Assembly: GCA_013368325.1 (NCBI GenBank)
Contig: JAACJK010000059.1
Span: forward strand, 248,001 to 312,000
Length of the DNA stretch: 64,000 nucleotides
Source of the DNA: Ephemerocybe angulata
Lineage: Eukaryota > Basidiomycota > Agaricomycetes > Agaricales > Psathyrellaceae
Direction: 5' to 3'
Of this stretch, positions 1-10,500 are shown in pieces (within the stretch, counting starts at the first letter, position 1; each line of letters begins with the position of its first letter). The translations under genes were made by a program, and so were the position numbers. The notes beneath the pieces were generated by a model. It searched no databases. It was not told the DNA's origin and saw only the letters and a list, made by a program, of their open reading frames with translations.

Positions 1-663
1 GTGCAGGATTTGTATCCGAAATTCCTTCTGAGCGTCCACTAGTAGGTTGCTATCAGGGTCATAGCTGCTGATCGGTTAAGGATACTTGGCATAAAGATTG
101 GGAATGTTCGCCATACCTTACTTACTGTGCTCGGTGGATTTGGGACATCTCTCTGTGCTGCACTTGGAAGACTCTTGCTGCTCTGGGCGCTTATTCTGAG
201 GGCATGAGGCGCTGCTTTCTCACGGCAGGGGATAGAGTCGCCAGCGGTGACACGAGGCATGTTTGACACTTCTCTTGACTATCTGCACCCACATAGCCTG
301 AATGTGCCTCTCTCACCTCTGGAGAAGGAGTCCCAAGATTCAATCGGAGGAGTCGAGGATCGAAGAGCAATCCAACGTCCTCCCTTTGCATCAACCACAA
401 CAGTCCTACGGTTTGTCATTGCATCCGATACATAGTCTCCTGCTGACAGCCCTTCCCCCATCTTAGCCCCTCCACCACTAGCCAATGCGGAAGCCAGACC
501 GTCGCAGGGTTCATCGGAACAGAGCCCGGCACAAACCATCTTCGCCCAGGCTAGCAACTTCCACCTTGAGCACTTCCATTACAACCAGTATGATGGGCAG
601 CAAAGGCAAGGCAACAGTGGTGAGGCACACCGTCATGTCTTCAGGTCCGCATTTCTTTAACCT
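1..663. other. Upstream of NACHT gene 1, possible decayed N-terminal exon
   Basis: There is no complete gene here. In the frame of the downstream NACHT gene the stretch 247-660 is mostly open but has stops at 433-435 and 658-660. Its translation just before the second stop (F-A-Q-A-S-N-F-H, near 547-570) resembles the linker that precedes NACHT domains in agaricomycete NLR-like proteins. It is probably a decayed N-terminal exon. This is inference from one short resemblance. Confidence 0.3.
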
Positions 664-2553
664 ATGCACCCAGGTTGGGAACAACTGTTGAAAGCAACGT
701 CCACAAACGCTCTCCACAATTCGATCGCCCGATTCGACCCCCCAAAATGTGACGAAAATACGCGCGTCGAGCTCATCCGTGAAATTGGGACCTGGATTGA
801 GGACCGACACTTGTCCACCCAGCTCCTATGCATGACTGGGGCCGCAGGCTCTGGTAAATCCGCGCTGCAGCAAACACTGGCAGAGGCGTGTGTGGCCAAG
901 GGCATTCTCGCCGCCTCGTTTTTCTTTAACACCGGGGACAACACCAGAAACAACGTCTCTAGAATCATCCCAACCCTTGCTTACCAGCTGGGGCAGAAGA
1001 ACAATGCCCTCCGCCGGATGATAGGCATCGCAGTGGAGGACGACACTCTCATCTTCAACCAGACCCTGAGGACGCAAATTGAAAAGTTGATTTTGAACCC
1101 CGTTACCCACCTCCCGCCCTCCGAATTGGCCAGCCTCCCATACGCCATCATTATCGACGGGCTCGACGAATGCAAAGAGGAGCGCGACCAGCGGACACTA
1201 CTCCGCGCAATCCACGACTGCTTCCTTGGTCGGAGGTCCCCATTCCGCATCTTCCTTGCCAGTCGCCCGGAGCTGGCCATATTCGAGGCTCTCGAGCCCG
1301 GCGGTCACCTTCATGGGATTATATATCCCATCCGCCTCAGTGATGACTACGACGCGACATCCGACATCCGTCTCACGCTGCGCAGGAACTTTACGGAGAT
1401 TGGCCTACGACGGCGATAGGAGCATGCATGGTTCACCGAGGCAGACATTGAGGCCATCGTCACTGCTGCATCAGGGCAGTATATCTATGCTGCGACGGTC
1501 ATTCGATACGTCTCGGAGCCGCGACGGTCACCAGTCGAAAGGCTGCGTACTATTCTCTCCAGTCAATCTGGCACGGGCAGCAGGACCAAGCCGTTCGCGT
1601 TGCTGGACTTACTCTATACCCTCGTTCTAAACAACGCCAGAGAAGGGTATGAGGCCATAGATAACAGGCATGACTTCTTACTGGTTCTCCGTGTCTACCT
1701 CGCCCTCAACGACCTCAATTTGGGCTTGGGCATCTCTCGTCAGGACCAGCTGCTTGGATTGGAGGAGGGCACGTATGAGAGCATTTTGTGTGATCTTCGG
1801 TCTCTCCTCATAGCCCAGCCTACCCTCAGGTGGGGTCATCAAATCAGGGTGTATCATAAATCCTTTCTGGATTATCTGAATACTCCAGAGCGAGCAGGGC
1901 CTCTATACACTCCCTTCTCTCGATATGTCGAGTACATCACACGATGCTGCCTCCGTAGAATTGATTCTTACTCGTTGAAACGTGCGTTGCAACAACAATA
2001 TTACCTCCTCCAACATACTTACCACCCGTACAGAAATCAGCGGCGGCGTCGGTTTCTCCGATGAAGACTTTAAACTTCGGTACAAAGAACTGGACCTGGA
2101 CTTGTTGGACTGCGCTGCGCTTCTATTCCCTACGTTCTGGCGGGAAGCTTCGTTTTCTTTCACATCAGGAGATGTGGAAGGTATAGTTACCATCCTTCTT
2201 CAATTTGGCTTGTCTGGCTTCAAGAAGATCCACACCTGGGTTGTGCACCCAGTGGTGCACTATCACAGTAGCCCTGAGTTCATCCGTAACACCAACCCTC
2301 GGTACGAGTTCGTTGAACGCTGGAAGGCGGATCTGGAGCCTGCCCTATTCAACGAAATCAAAGTACGTTAGATCATCTTGAACTTTCAAGTATTCTCTTG
2401 ATACTGACACCGTTTTGTTGCTCGCTTTTCCACAAGAATCGCTCCCCCGAGCTGGCTAAAGACTTGAAGCAGTACTCCGATGAGTGGGCAGCCTGGAAAG
2501 CTACACTGATAGCCGAGGGTCCCTGCAAATTTAGGAAGCTTAAGCTCAACTGA
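664..2553 (+). pseudogene. NACHT-domain NTPase (fungal NLR-like), disrupted
   Basis: The product resembles fungal STAND proteins, whose NACHT NTPase acts as a nucleotide switch in non-self recognition or programmed cell death. Visible parts are the pre-NACHT segment, a Walker A loop G-A-A-G-S-G-K-S (about 838-861) and a Walker B strand I-I-I-D-G-L-D-E-C (about 1147-1173), followed by a helical region. The frame is broken by an in-frame TAG at 1417-1419, after which the same frame continues with clearly homologous sequence (W-F-T-E-A-D-I-E-A-I). A second break, a frame change at about 2010-2040, lies before the C-terminal part. A normal intron (2363-2436, GTACGT..AAG) joins a last exon ending TGA at 2551-2553. 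No effector domain or C-terminal repeats are seen. It is most likely a pseudogene. A single sequencing error could explain one lesion but hardly both. Confidence 0.75.
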
Positions 2554-3068
2554 ATTTCTGCCCAGGCGGTGAATCTGCGGAGAGGTCGTGGAATTGGGTA
2601 TGGATCATGTACGACTCAGGCCCCGGTACACTAAGCATAACACATATTGTCCAGTCTCAACCACCATATCTATTATCCATCCGTAAGGCTCTGCACTCCG
2701 ACGCACCCACATTCCTGTAAGAATCCTGGACCTGCAAACAAAACCTTCCTCTCCAAAGAGTATCCAAAGCACAGAGATGCTTGGGGGCCTGGTACATTCT
2801 ACCTAAACTACACCACATAAAAGGTCCCATTTCCTACTCCCTCAACCTTTCCCTAGCTGTGTCGGAATTCAGGGGGAACAGCTGGCGATGTGATTCCCTC
2901 GGGGAGATACTCTGGTGGACAGCGCAGCAAGGCATTCCAATGGAAAGCGCGCCCATCTTTAGCGTACCTGTACGCTGCGTGGTGACTAAGAAGTGCAATA
3001 GCAATGATATTACCACAGCAAACAGCGAGATGCTGGTGAAGCCATGGGTTTGCATGAAAGCGGCGTGA
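2554..3068. other. Intergenic, possible lost C-terminal exon of NACHT gene 2
   Basis: No complete gene is seen. On the minus strand 3055-2834 is an open stretch of 73 codons with a hydrophobic run (I-S-L-F-A-V-V-I-S-L-L-L-H-F) that could be a membrane segment. It follows directly downstream of the stop of the minus-strand NACHT gene. It could be an alternatively spliced or separated last exon, but no supporting splice pair was proven. Confidence 0.25.
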
Positions 3069-4953
3069 TCACTTTGGATCAGTGAGAAAATGGCGAAGTG
3101 AGATGTGGCACAAGATGATAGGAAAGGTTGGTTTCTGGTCGATTATGGGAAGATTGCCTGGAATTTGCAAAACGGATTGGATAGGATCGAGAGCCCGTAC
3201 GACCTGGGATGTCTCAATGTTCAGGAGGTCCGCCAGCTCGAGGATTGAGAGAGGCGTCTCCACCAGTGTTATGGTTGATAATATAAGAGAGAAGTGTGGT
3301 AGATGTTCGGCCAAAGAAAGGATCTTTGTGTAATACCCGTCGAGTCTGTGTGTATCTTCCTGGGGTGATGCTTGCCAATGGTACGTACGAGATCCCATGG
3401 CATAAAAGAGTGCTGGAGCGTTGCGGGTTGTGTCGCCAAAGATATCTCCGCACCGGGTGGCAAGGTATATGTGCTGCCATGGGTCTACATGGAAGCGATT
3501 CGATCGACCTGGGTTATTCAGGAAATCGTAGAGCGAGCTGTGGCACAAGGTTACTTGAGTCGTGTCGTCTCCGGGGACTTGAAGGATGGAGTGCATCTGC
3601 ACAAGGACTTGAATGACCTCGAATTTTTGTATATTGAGGAGGTCGGCGAGCTCGAGAATCGAGAGGGGCCTCCGCACGAGAGCAATCGTTGAGATAATGA
3701 GCGAAAAGTGTGCTAGATGTTCAGCTCGGGAAAGGGTCTGGGAGTACAGCCCATCGAGGCCTGGGTTTATGTTTAACGCGAGAGGGAGGCGTTCCTTGGG
3801 GGAGTGGGCGGAACGACTGTCACCAAGGATGAATTTGGCGATGGTCGACATGAAGATAAATGAGCAGCCTGTGTGTTCGGCTAACAAATGTAATTCGGTA
3901 GGGGAAGGCCACTCGCCATATGCCTGTATGACACGGCTGTGTTGAGCAGCCAAGTCGAAGAGAATGCGCAACGCCGTTATGATGTCGTCAAGGGAGGTGT
4001 GGTCCACCAAATTGAGTAGTCGGACTTGGCTACTAGTGTCCAGGCGCGTACGAATGTGCTCTTCCACTCGACTCGTGATGAAGACTCGGAGGGGGATTCG
4101 TGGGTTTTTCTCAAAGAAGCCCAAAAGATGCTCAACAAGTAGCGTGATTGCTTCCCGGTCCTCACATTCGTCCAGTCCGTCGAGGACGATGAGAAAGGGG
4201 CCACCGCATATAAGGTTGAGGCCGTGGAGGCTCCAGCTGACCGATTTGAGGGGGCCGAACAATAGGTGTTGAAGCTGGGTTCCGAGTGAGGTCGTCGGTC
4301 GAAGGAGGCCTGCATGAGCTTTCAAAGCTGCCTTGATAACCTTGCCCGTCGACGGGATTGCAGTTGCGACTTGGCTGGCGATTGTTGCCACAAACTTCCC
4401 CATTCTACTCCGGTGTCCGGAACCACGGAAGAAGAAAAAGCTAGCAGCCAATCTTCCATCGGCTGCGTACTTTTCGGCCACGGTTTGGGCAATTGCAGAC
4501 TTTCCACAGCCAACGTAGCCATAGAGCCACATGAGGTGAGGGGTGCTGTTGAGCTTGCTCGAGTCGGCCCAGGTGGACACTGTTTGTATGACATCCTCTC
4601 TTGTGCCTGGGAGGCAGTTCGAGTCTGGTGGGGAAGTCTGGCGATTCCGAGTGTATGAAGCGTCGAGGACGGGGTCCAGGGCATCCAGGAGACCTAGAAA
4701 GAGTGGTTGTATCATGAGGGCGCTTATGAGCTGCTTGGGGGCACATACTGTTACCACCATCTCCGCGAATCAAGTTATGACGGACTATAGTTTGCTGGCC
4801 AATGTTGGTTTGTTCGTTGATGCTGAAACCTTGGGCGCCCTGGAAGAAATTCGTCCCCTCATTTGTATGGGAAAGTCCATGACGGTCGTCGGCATCGGCC
4901 ATATTGCTTGAAGCTTTTGTTGAAAAGGGACAGTCAGTGGAGTTTGCGCCCAA
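3069..4953 (-). CDS. NACHT-domain NTPase (fungal NLR-like)
   Basis: Two-exon model: 4953-4749 and 4693-3069 (intron 4748-4694, GTATGT..CTAG; a donor at 4754 also keeps frame), 609 aa. The N-terminus carries F-F-Q-G-A-Q-G-F-S-I, a segment often found at the start of agaricomycete NACHT proteins. Then come Walker A (G-Y-V-G-C-G-K-S-A), Walker B (F-L-I-V-L-D-G-L-D-E-C) and a helical region. A module of about 100 residues is present twice near the C-terminus (L-S-R-A-E-H-L-A-H-F-S-L and L-S-L-A-E-H-L-P-H-F-S-L, each followed by S-I-L-E-L-A-D-L-L-N-I). No ankyrin, WD40 or TPR repeats follow, so the protein may be truncated. By family knowledge it would be a cytosolic signalling NTPase. It is intact as read and divergent from the actin-type gene at 5444. 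Confidence 0.8.
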
Positions 4954-5443
4954 CGTTGGATCTGGTTTCAGAGAACAGAAATCAAGATGAGAGCAGGAAG
5001 GAGGCGAATCCGCCTCGAGTTCTATGGGATGCAGTGCGAGTTTTTGCCCTAAACGGAACGCGCTCGGCTGTACAGCGTCGCCTCAATCGGACCTCGGACG
5101 ATGGGCGCCTACGACTTTATCTGCGGTCCCTGCACGGCGGTTAGATCATTTAGAGCAGCTCGGGTGGTCAGAGGTACGAAGATGGTCGTCTTGGAGCAAG
5201 TTGAAGGTTGATTGCAGTGGAGTCTGGCTATGGTCGCATCGAAGAAGATGAGAGAGAATCACTGCAGCCGGGCTGAGTGTGATCATCGCGGGATCTCATT
5301 TCGGTAAACTCCGCATTAGCAGCTGCACGAGCAACGACTGACCATCGACCGGAGTGTATCCGTCCTCTCTTGATGTCCCCCCCCTCCTTGCTCTCTACCT
5401 CTTCGTCCTTCCTCCGCGATAACTCTGGTATCGACTAGCTTTT
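4954..5443. promoter_or_regulatory. Divergent intergenic region, CT-rich 5' leader
   Basis: This 490-bp gap separates the divergent starts of the NACHT gene (minus) and the ADF-H/PH gene (plus). The last 100 bases before the plus-strand ATG are strongly pyrimidine-rich (about 5365-5415), as is usual near fungal transcription starts. No TATA box was recognised. Confidence 0.4.
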
Positions 5444-5817
5444 ATGGTCCTGAATTCCGAGATCATCGTCTCCGCCTATGATGGCGTTGTGAACCACGAG
5501 TTTAATTGGTATGCTAGCCACCCCTCCTTTATGGCCGAAAGGCTCGAAACTGACTTACTGTATATGATAGGTTATTGCTTCATTATGCGAGTGAGAGTGT
5601 ACGGCATAAGCCATACGTATAGAACGAGGCTAGGCCTGACGCACCTGCTTCTCTCTTTAGCCCGACGACCTCGAGCTCTACTCCTACGGATCCGAAGGCT
5701 TGGAACAATTGAAAGACAACATCTATGACCTCGAACAGATATTCGTTGCGTTCTATCGCCAAGAAGTGGACGGGAACCCTGGTTACATCTTAATCGCCTA
5801 TATTCCCCCTTCAGCGT

Positions 5818-6073
5818 TGGACTAGGGTCCAGGAGATGCATTGGTAGAGATAGAGACATCATACAGTATTCGTAGACATTGTTCGTGTTTGCTTGCGGCT
5901 TGGATGCTTAGTCATCATCATAGCATTTGTAGAGCTTCTGGCTCGTAGATCGATTCTTCATTCCATTCATCTTGATCATTGCATTGCTCATCGCTCTCAT
6001 CGTCTTTGGTCGCTCTCATCGTCTTTTGTCGTTCTTGAGGCACGGTCATTCATCTTGTTCCAGGCCGTGTCCA
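5818..6073 (+). repeat. LTR1 5' LTR
   Basis: 256 bp, TGGAC...GTCCA, nearly identical to 11704-11959. It is rich in ATC/GTC repeats near its 3' part. Confidence 0.95.
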
Positions 6074-6377
6074 TTCTGGTGACAACAGTGGATTCTGTTC
6101 ACGTCACGTTTGTTTGTCGTCATCGATCTTGCGGGCTTTTTTAAGCCGTGTTTTGTCGGGAGATCTTATCTCCGTGTCGTCGCCATCGTTCAAATCGGGT
6201 CTCGGGACCAATCGCCACTAGATCAGTCGCTTATCGTCAACATCGGAGCCGATCGCGCCGCATATACTCAAGGTTTTGGACCTGGCGCCGAAGAAGAAGT
6301 ACATTCCACCTCGAGGAGCACGAGGACGTTTCATTTCGAGATACAGCATTACACCTAATACAGATTCCGACGACGAC

Positions 6378-7520
6378 ATGGGTATTACAGTCGAGCCATT
6401 CTGGGGAGACCTAGACAACGAGATGCCGCAGGAGTTCATCAAGGCATTCAACAGATCCCTGATCGGGAAGGAGGAGAAGGTCAAGATCGAGGCCTTCCCC
6501 GACTTTCTGGGATCGGGCAGCATCGCGGAGGAGTGGTACGAGGCGCTGACGACGGAGACGAAAGCATCGTGGGCGTTGACCAGGGCTGCGTTTGCCGAGA
6601 GGTTCCCAAAGACGCAGATTGTTGCGAAGACAGTCGACGAGTACGAGGACGAGATGTTGGAGCTGACGCTGGAGGACAGTGAGTTGGGGAAGAAGATAGA
6701 CGTGGCGGGACGACCTACCTGGTCACACATCGTGTGGGCGGACAAGATGGCGAAGTTGGTGGCGGGTGCAGGGTACAAAGGGGGAAAGACGTTGCTGTCG
6801 AGCGTGCGGAAGGCGCTGCCGTCGATCCTGAGCGAGAAGCTCGACGAGAAGTACAGCACCTGGGACCTGTTCCTGGCAGCCGTGAGGGCGGTCAGCTTGG
6901 AGCATTTGAAGCGAAGGGCGAAGGAGTTGGCGAAGCACGAAAAAGAGATGAACGAACTTACCGCCAAGTTCAAGATGCTCGAGGTGAAGATGAGTCGAGG
7001 TGGCGGCGGAGGCGGTGGAAGCGGAAGCGGAAGCGGAGGCGGCGGTGGTGGACAGAATAGGGGACCGGGCGCGGGAGCGGGCGGTGGCGGAGCTGGTGCC
7101 TTCGGTATTGGGCCAGTGACGGACGAGATGAGGAAGGCGGTGAAGGCAGGGGTGGCGGCGATGAAGCACCACCCGGATACGGCAGAGGGCAGGAAGGCAC
7201 ACAAAGGGCAGCAGGAGGAGTGGATCGCGAAACATGGGCCGACGGGTTGGGTCACTGAGACGAAACCCTATCCGCTGAGGCTGGGAACGGCTCCCGTCGG
7301 GTCCAACGAGTGTTATCGCTGTGGCATGGTTGGTCACAGGAGGGGCGATTGCACGGTTTTGCAGGAGAAGCAGCTGATGAAGCAGGAGCAGTCGTGGAGG
7401 TCGATTTGCGGGAAGGTGCTGAAGGAGCCGGTGAACATGAGATGGGTTGGGCGCACGGAGTATGACTCCGACAGCTCGGACTCTGACGAGGAGGGAAATG
7501 TGGGCGGATCGTCAACCTAA
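6378..7520 (+). CDS. LTR1 Gag capsid/nucleocapsid polyprotein
   Basis: The first in-frame ATG is 6378; the frame is open back to 6222 but without an ATG. The N-terminal M-G-I-T-V-E-P-F-W-G-D opens a capsid-like domain. Then follow a helical segment, a glycine/serine-rich linker (about 7000-7100), and one zinc knuckle C-Y-R-C-G-M-V-G-H-R-R-G-D-C (CX2CX4HX4C, about 7310-7351). The C-terminus is acidic and serine-rich. Stop TAA 7518-7520. Gag packages the element RNA into virus-like particles. The zero frame passes through the slippery heptamer at 7493 just before its stop. Confidence 0.9.
   Translation: MGITVEPFWGDLDNEMPQEFIKAFNRSLIGKEEKVKIEAFPDFLGSGSIAEEWYEALTTETKASWALTRAAFAERFPKTQIVAKTVDEYEDEMLELTLEDSELGKKIDVAGRPTWSHIVWADKMAKLVAGAGYKGGKTLLSSVRKALPSILSEKLDEKYSTWDLFLAAVRAVSLEHLKRRAKELAKHEKEMNELTAKFKMLEVKMSRGGGGGGGSGSGSGGGGGGQNRGPGAGAGGGGAGAFGIGPVTDEMRKAVKAGVAAMKHHPDTAEGRKAHKGQQEEWIAKHGPTGWVTETKPYPLRLGTAPVGSNECYRCGMVGHRRGDCTVLQEKQLMKQEQSWRSICGKVLKEPVNMRWVGRTEYDSDSSDSDEEGNVGGSST
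7493..7499 (+). promoter_or_regulatory. -1 ribosomal frameshift site GGGAAAT (LTR1)
   Basis: In the gag frame the heptamer reads G GGA AAT, matching the X XXY YYZ rule. The last pol-frame stop is TGA 7484-7486 and the gag stop is TAA 7518-7520, so a slip must occur within 34 nt; the heptamer lies in it. G-rich sequence follows (7526-7545), which may form a stimulator, but I did not establish a structure. Confidence 0.8.
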
Positions 7521-10500
7521 GCACAGGGGGGACGGTCCGGGGTCAGTCGCAGGTCAAGAGGAAGAAAGGAGTAGGGGACATACGGGGTGAAGGTGTAGGA
7601 GACAAAGTAAAGAAAAAATCAAACGTTTTTGACCTGTTTGAAGTGCGACCAGCGGGAGTGGATGAGGATGTGATGCCGTTCGAGTGTGAGTTGAGGATTG
7701 AGGGTGCGAGAGGGTCGGTTGCGGTGCGGAGTTCGTGGGACGAGGGGGCGCTGGAGTCGATAATGTGCTCGAGGGTGTACGAGAGGTTAAGGGCCGATAT
7801 GGGGAAGTTGAGGCCGTCGGTGAAGAAGTTTAGGCTGGCAGATGGGACTCTGGTGAAGGGAGAAGGGCGATGGTCGGGGTATTTCGGGATCGGGAAAGTG
7901 AGGGCGTTCGCGGCGTTTGAGGTGTTTGATAGTGGGGGAAGTTGGGAGTTTTTGTTGGGGAAGCCGATGAAGAAAGCGTTTGATGTGGTGCATGAGTATA
8001 AGAGGGAGAGGGTGACGGTGGCGGATAAGTGGGCGAGAATCGAGGTGAAGAATCAGTTCGGAAAGAGTGGAAGATTAAGAACAAAGGACGTACCGATTTG
8101 TGTGGTGGGAGAGGTGATGCAGGACGTGGATGTGGGAAGACCGGTGGATATCTTTGAGGTGGGAGTGGGAATCTTCACACGGAAGACAGATCCGTTTGCG
8201 AAGGAGCGCGTGGAGGAGGTGCTGCGGCAGGTGAAGTTGGGGGATGACTTATCGGCAGCCGAGAGGGTGGAGGTACGAGCGCTGGTGGCTGAGTTCGCAG
8301 ATTGCTTTGCGTTATCGGTTAGCGAGGTGCTGCCGGTTGAAGGAGCGGTGCACAAACTGAACATACCGGAAGGGGCGAAGTTCTCAACAAAGGTCCGACA
8401 ACGACCATTGACGCCTCCGCAGAAGAAGTTCTTGCATGCGAAGATTGAGGAGATGCTGGAGGCAGGGATAATCGAACAGTGCGGGCCGGAGCAGGTGAAG
8501 TGTGTGTCGCCGACGACGTTGGCACAGAAGGCGCACGGGGGCGTGGGGTTGTCAATGACGGAGCTGAAGCACAGAGTAAATGATGAGTGCGTGAAGGCGG
8601 GGTTAGAACCGAGGTTCGACTTACCGGCGAGAGAAGAGGCGGGTGTGGAGGAGGTGACGGAGGTGAAGGAGCAAAAGTGGAGGATTTGCCAGAATTTTGG
8701 GGAGGTGAACGACGTTACGGAAATCGCGCCGATGCCTCAGGGCGACATCAGGACGAAGCAGCAGCGGCTCAGTGGACATCGCTGGGTCTCCTTGTTCGAC
8801 TTTGCAGCGGGGTTTTACGCGGTAATGATGGCGTTGGAGTCAAGGCCATACACGGGCTTTCACGTGGAGGGGATGGGATTTTGCTGGTACAAGCGGATGC
8901 CGTTTGGGTTGAAGGGCGCGCCGTCTGAATTCGCGAAGATGACGGCAAGGCACCTGCACGACTTGCTGCTAGAGGGGCTGATCGAGTTGTTCGTGGATGA
9001 CGGAGGGACGGCGGCGGATGAGTTTGGGGAGATGATGGCGAGACTGCGGAGGATATTCATGAGGGTTAGGGAGAGAGGTTTGTCGTTGTTGGCGGCGAAG
9101 ACAGAGCTGTTTGCAACGGAGGCAGTGTTTGCGGGGGCGACGGTTGGGCCGTCGGGGGTGAAGCCGGACAGGACGAAGTTGTCAGCGATTGTGAATTGGC
9201 GGAAGCCGGAGGACGCGATGGAGCTATCGAGATTTTTGGGGTTGACGAGCTGGTTTAGGGATTTGATCAGGAACTATGCGAAGGAGGAGAAGCCGTTGAG
9301 AGACTTACTGGGGGGTGTGGAGTTACCGAGCGGGTACACGAAGGCGACGTATCGGAGGTTGATGGCAGCGTATAAGCTGGAGCCGAAATGGGGGGAGAAG
9401 GAGGACAGAGCGTTCGTGCGGATGAAGGGGTTGTTGACGTCAGAACCAGTGTTGAGGGAGCCGAGGTTCGACGGGACGAATTTCGTGTTGACAACGGATG
9501 GGTGCCAAGACGCGTTTGGGGCAGTGTTGGCGCAGAGGTTCACGACAGTGTTGGAGAGCGGGAAATCGGTGACGAAGTTGCACCCGTTGGCGTTTGCGTC
9601 GAAGAGGACGTCGAAGACCGAGCGGAAGTACAAGTCGTTCTTGTTGGAGTTCGCGGCGCTCAAGTACGCGCTCGACAAGTTTTCGGACGTGGTGTGGGGC
9701 TTTCCGATAGAGGTGGAGACGGATTGCCAAGCGCTGCGGGATATGCTGCTGAATGAGAAGTTGAGTGCGACGCACGCGAGATGGAGGGATGGAATATTCG
9801 CTCACCAGATCGTGGACGTGCGACATGTGCCGGGAAAGACGAATGTGGTAGCGGACGGGCTGAGTCGGGCGGCGGAAGGAAGGCCATACGAAGAGGGGGA
9901 CGGGAGCGAGTGGACAGTGAAGGAAGACTGGGAAGCTGCAACGGGGTTGGTGTACGACGTGTGGGCGGTCGGGATGGCAGAGAGCGGGTATGAGAAGCTG
10001 AGGGAGAGGTTTGCGAATGAGCCGATGTTTTTGGAGGTGGTGAATGCACTCACCGAGCTGCAGGTGGGGGTCACAGAGCGGGAGAGGAACAGGGCGAAGC
10101 ACAGGGCGGAGAGTTACATGGTGGAGGATGGGAAGCTCTGGAGATTGGGGAGCGGCGACGCGGTCAGGGGGAGAAGCAGAGTGGAGTGTTTGACGAAGGC
10201 GGAAGCGGTGGAAAAGGCGGCACTAGTGCACAAGGATGGCGGGCATTGGGGCCGTGATGCTGTGAAGAAAAGGATGATGGATGAGTACTGGTCCCCGGGG
10301 CTGGACGCTTCCATCGTCAGGGCGATCAAGGACTGTGCGAGGTGCAAGAACTTCGGGGCGCAACACTTACATGCGCTATTGGATCCCATAACAAGAAGAC
10401 ATCCTTACGAGCTGTTGGTGGGAGATTACCTGTCGATGCCTACCGGGATTGGAGGGTTTCACACGTTGGGCGTCTACATGGACGTATATTCACAGCACAT

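Noticed and set aside
6078..6092. Firm assignment of the LTR1 primer-binding site to a particular tRNA
   Set aside because: TGGTGACAACAGTGG begins with the expected TGG, but I cannot match it to a tRNA without a search.
6218..7337. Long minus-strand open frames opposite LTR1 gag (proline-rich)
   Set aside because: They mirror the glycine- and codon-biased gag sequence; no domain on that strand.
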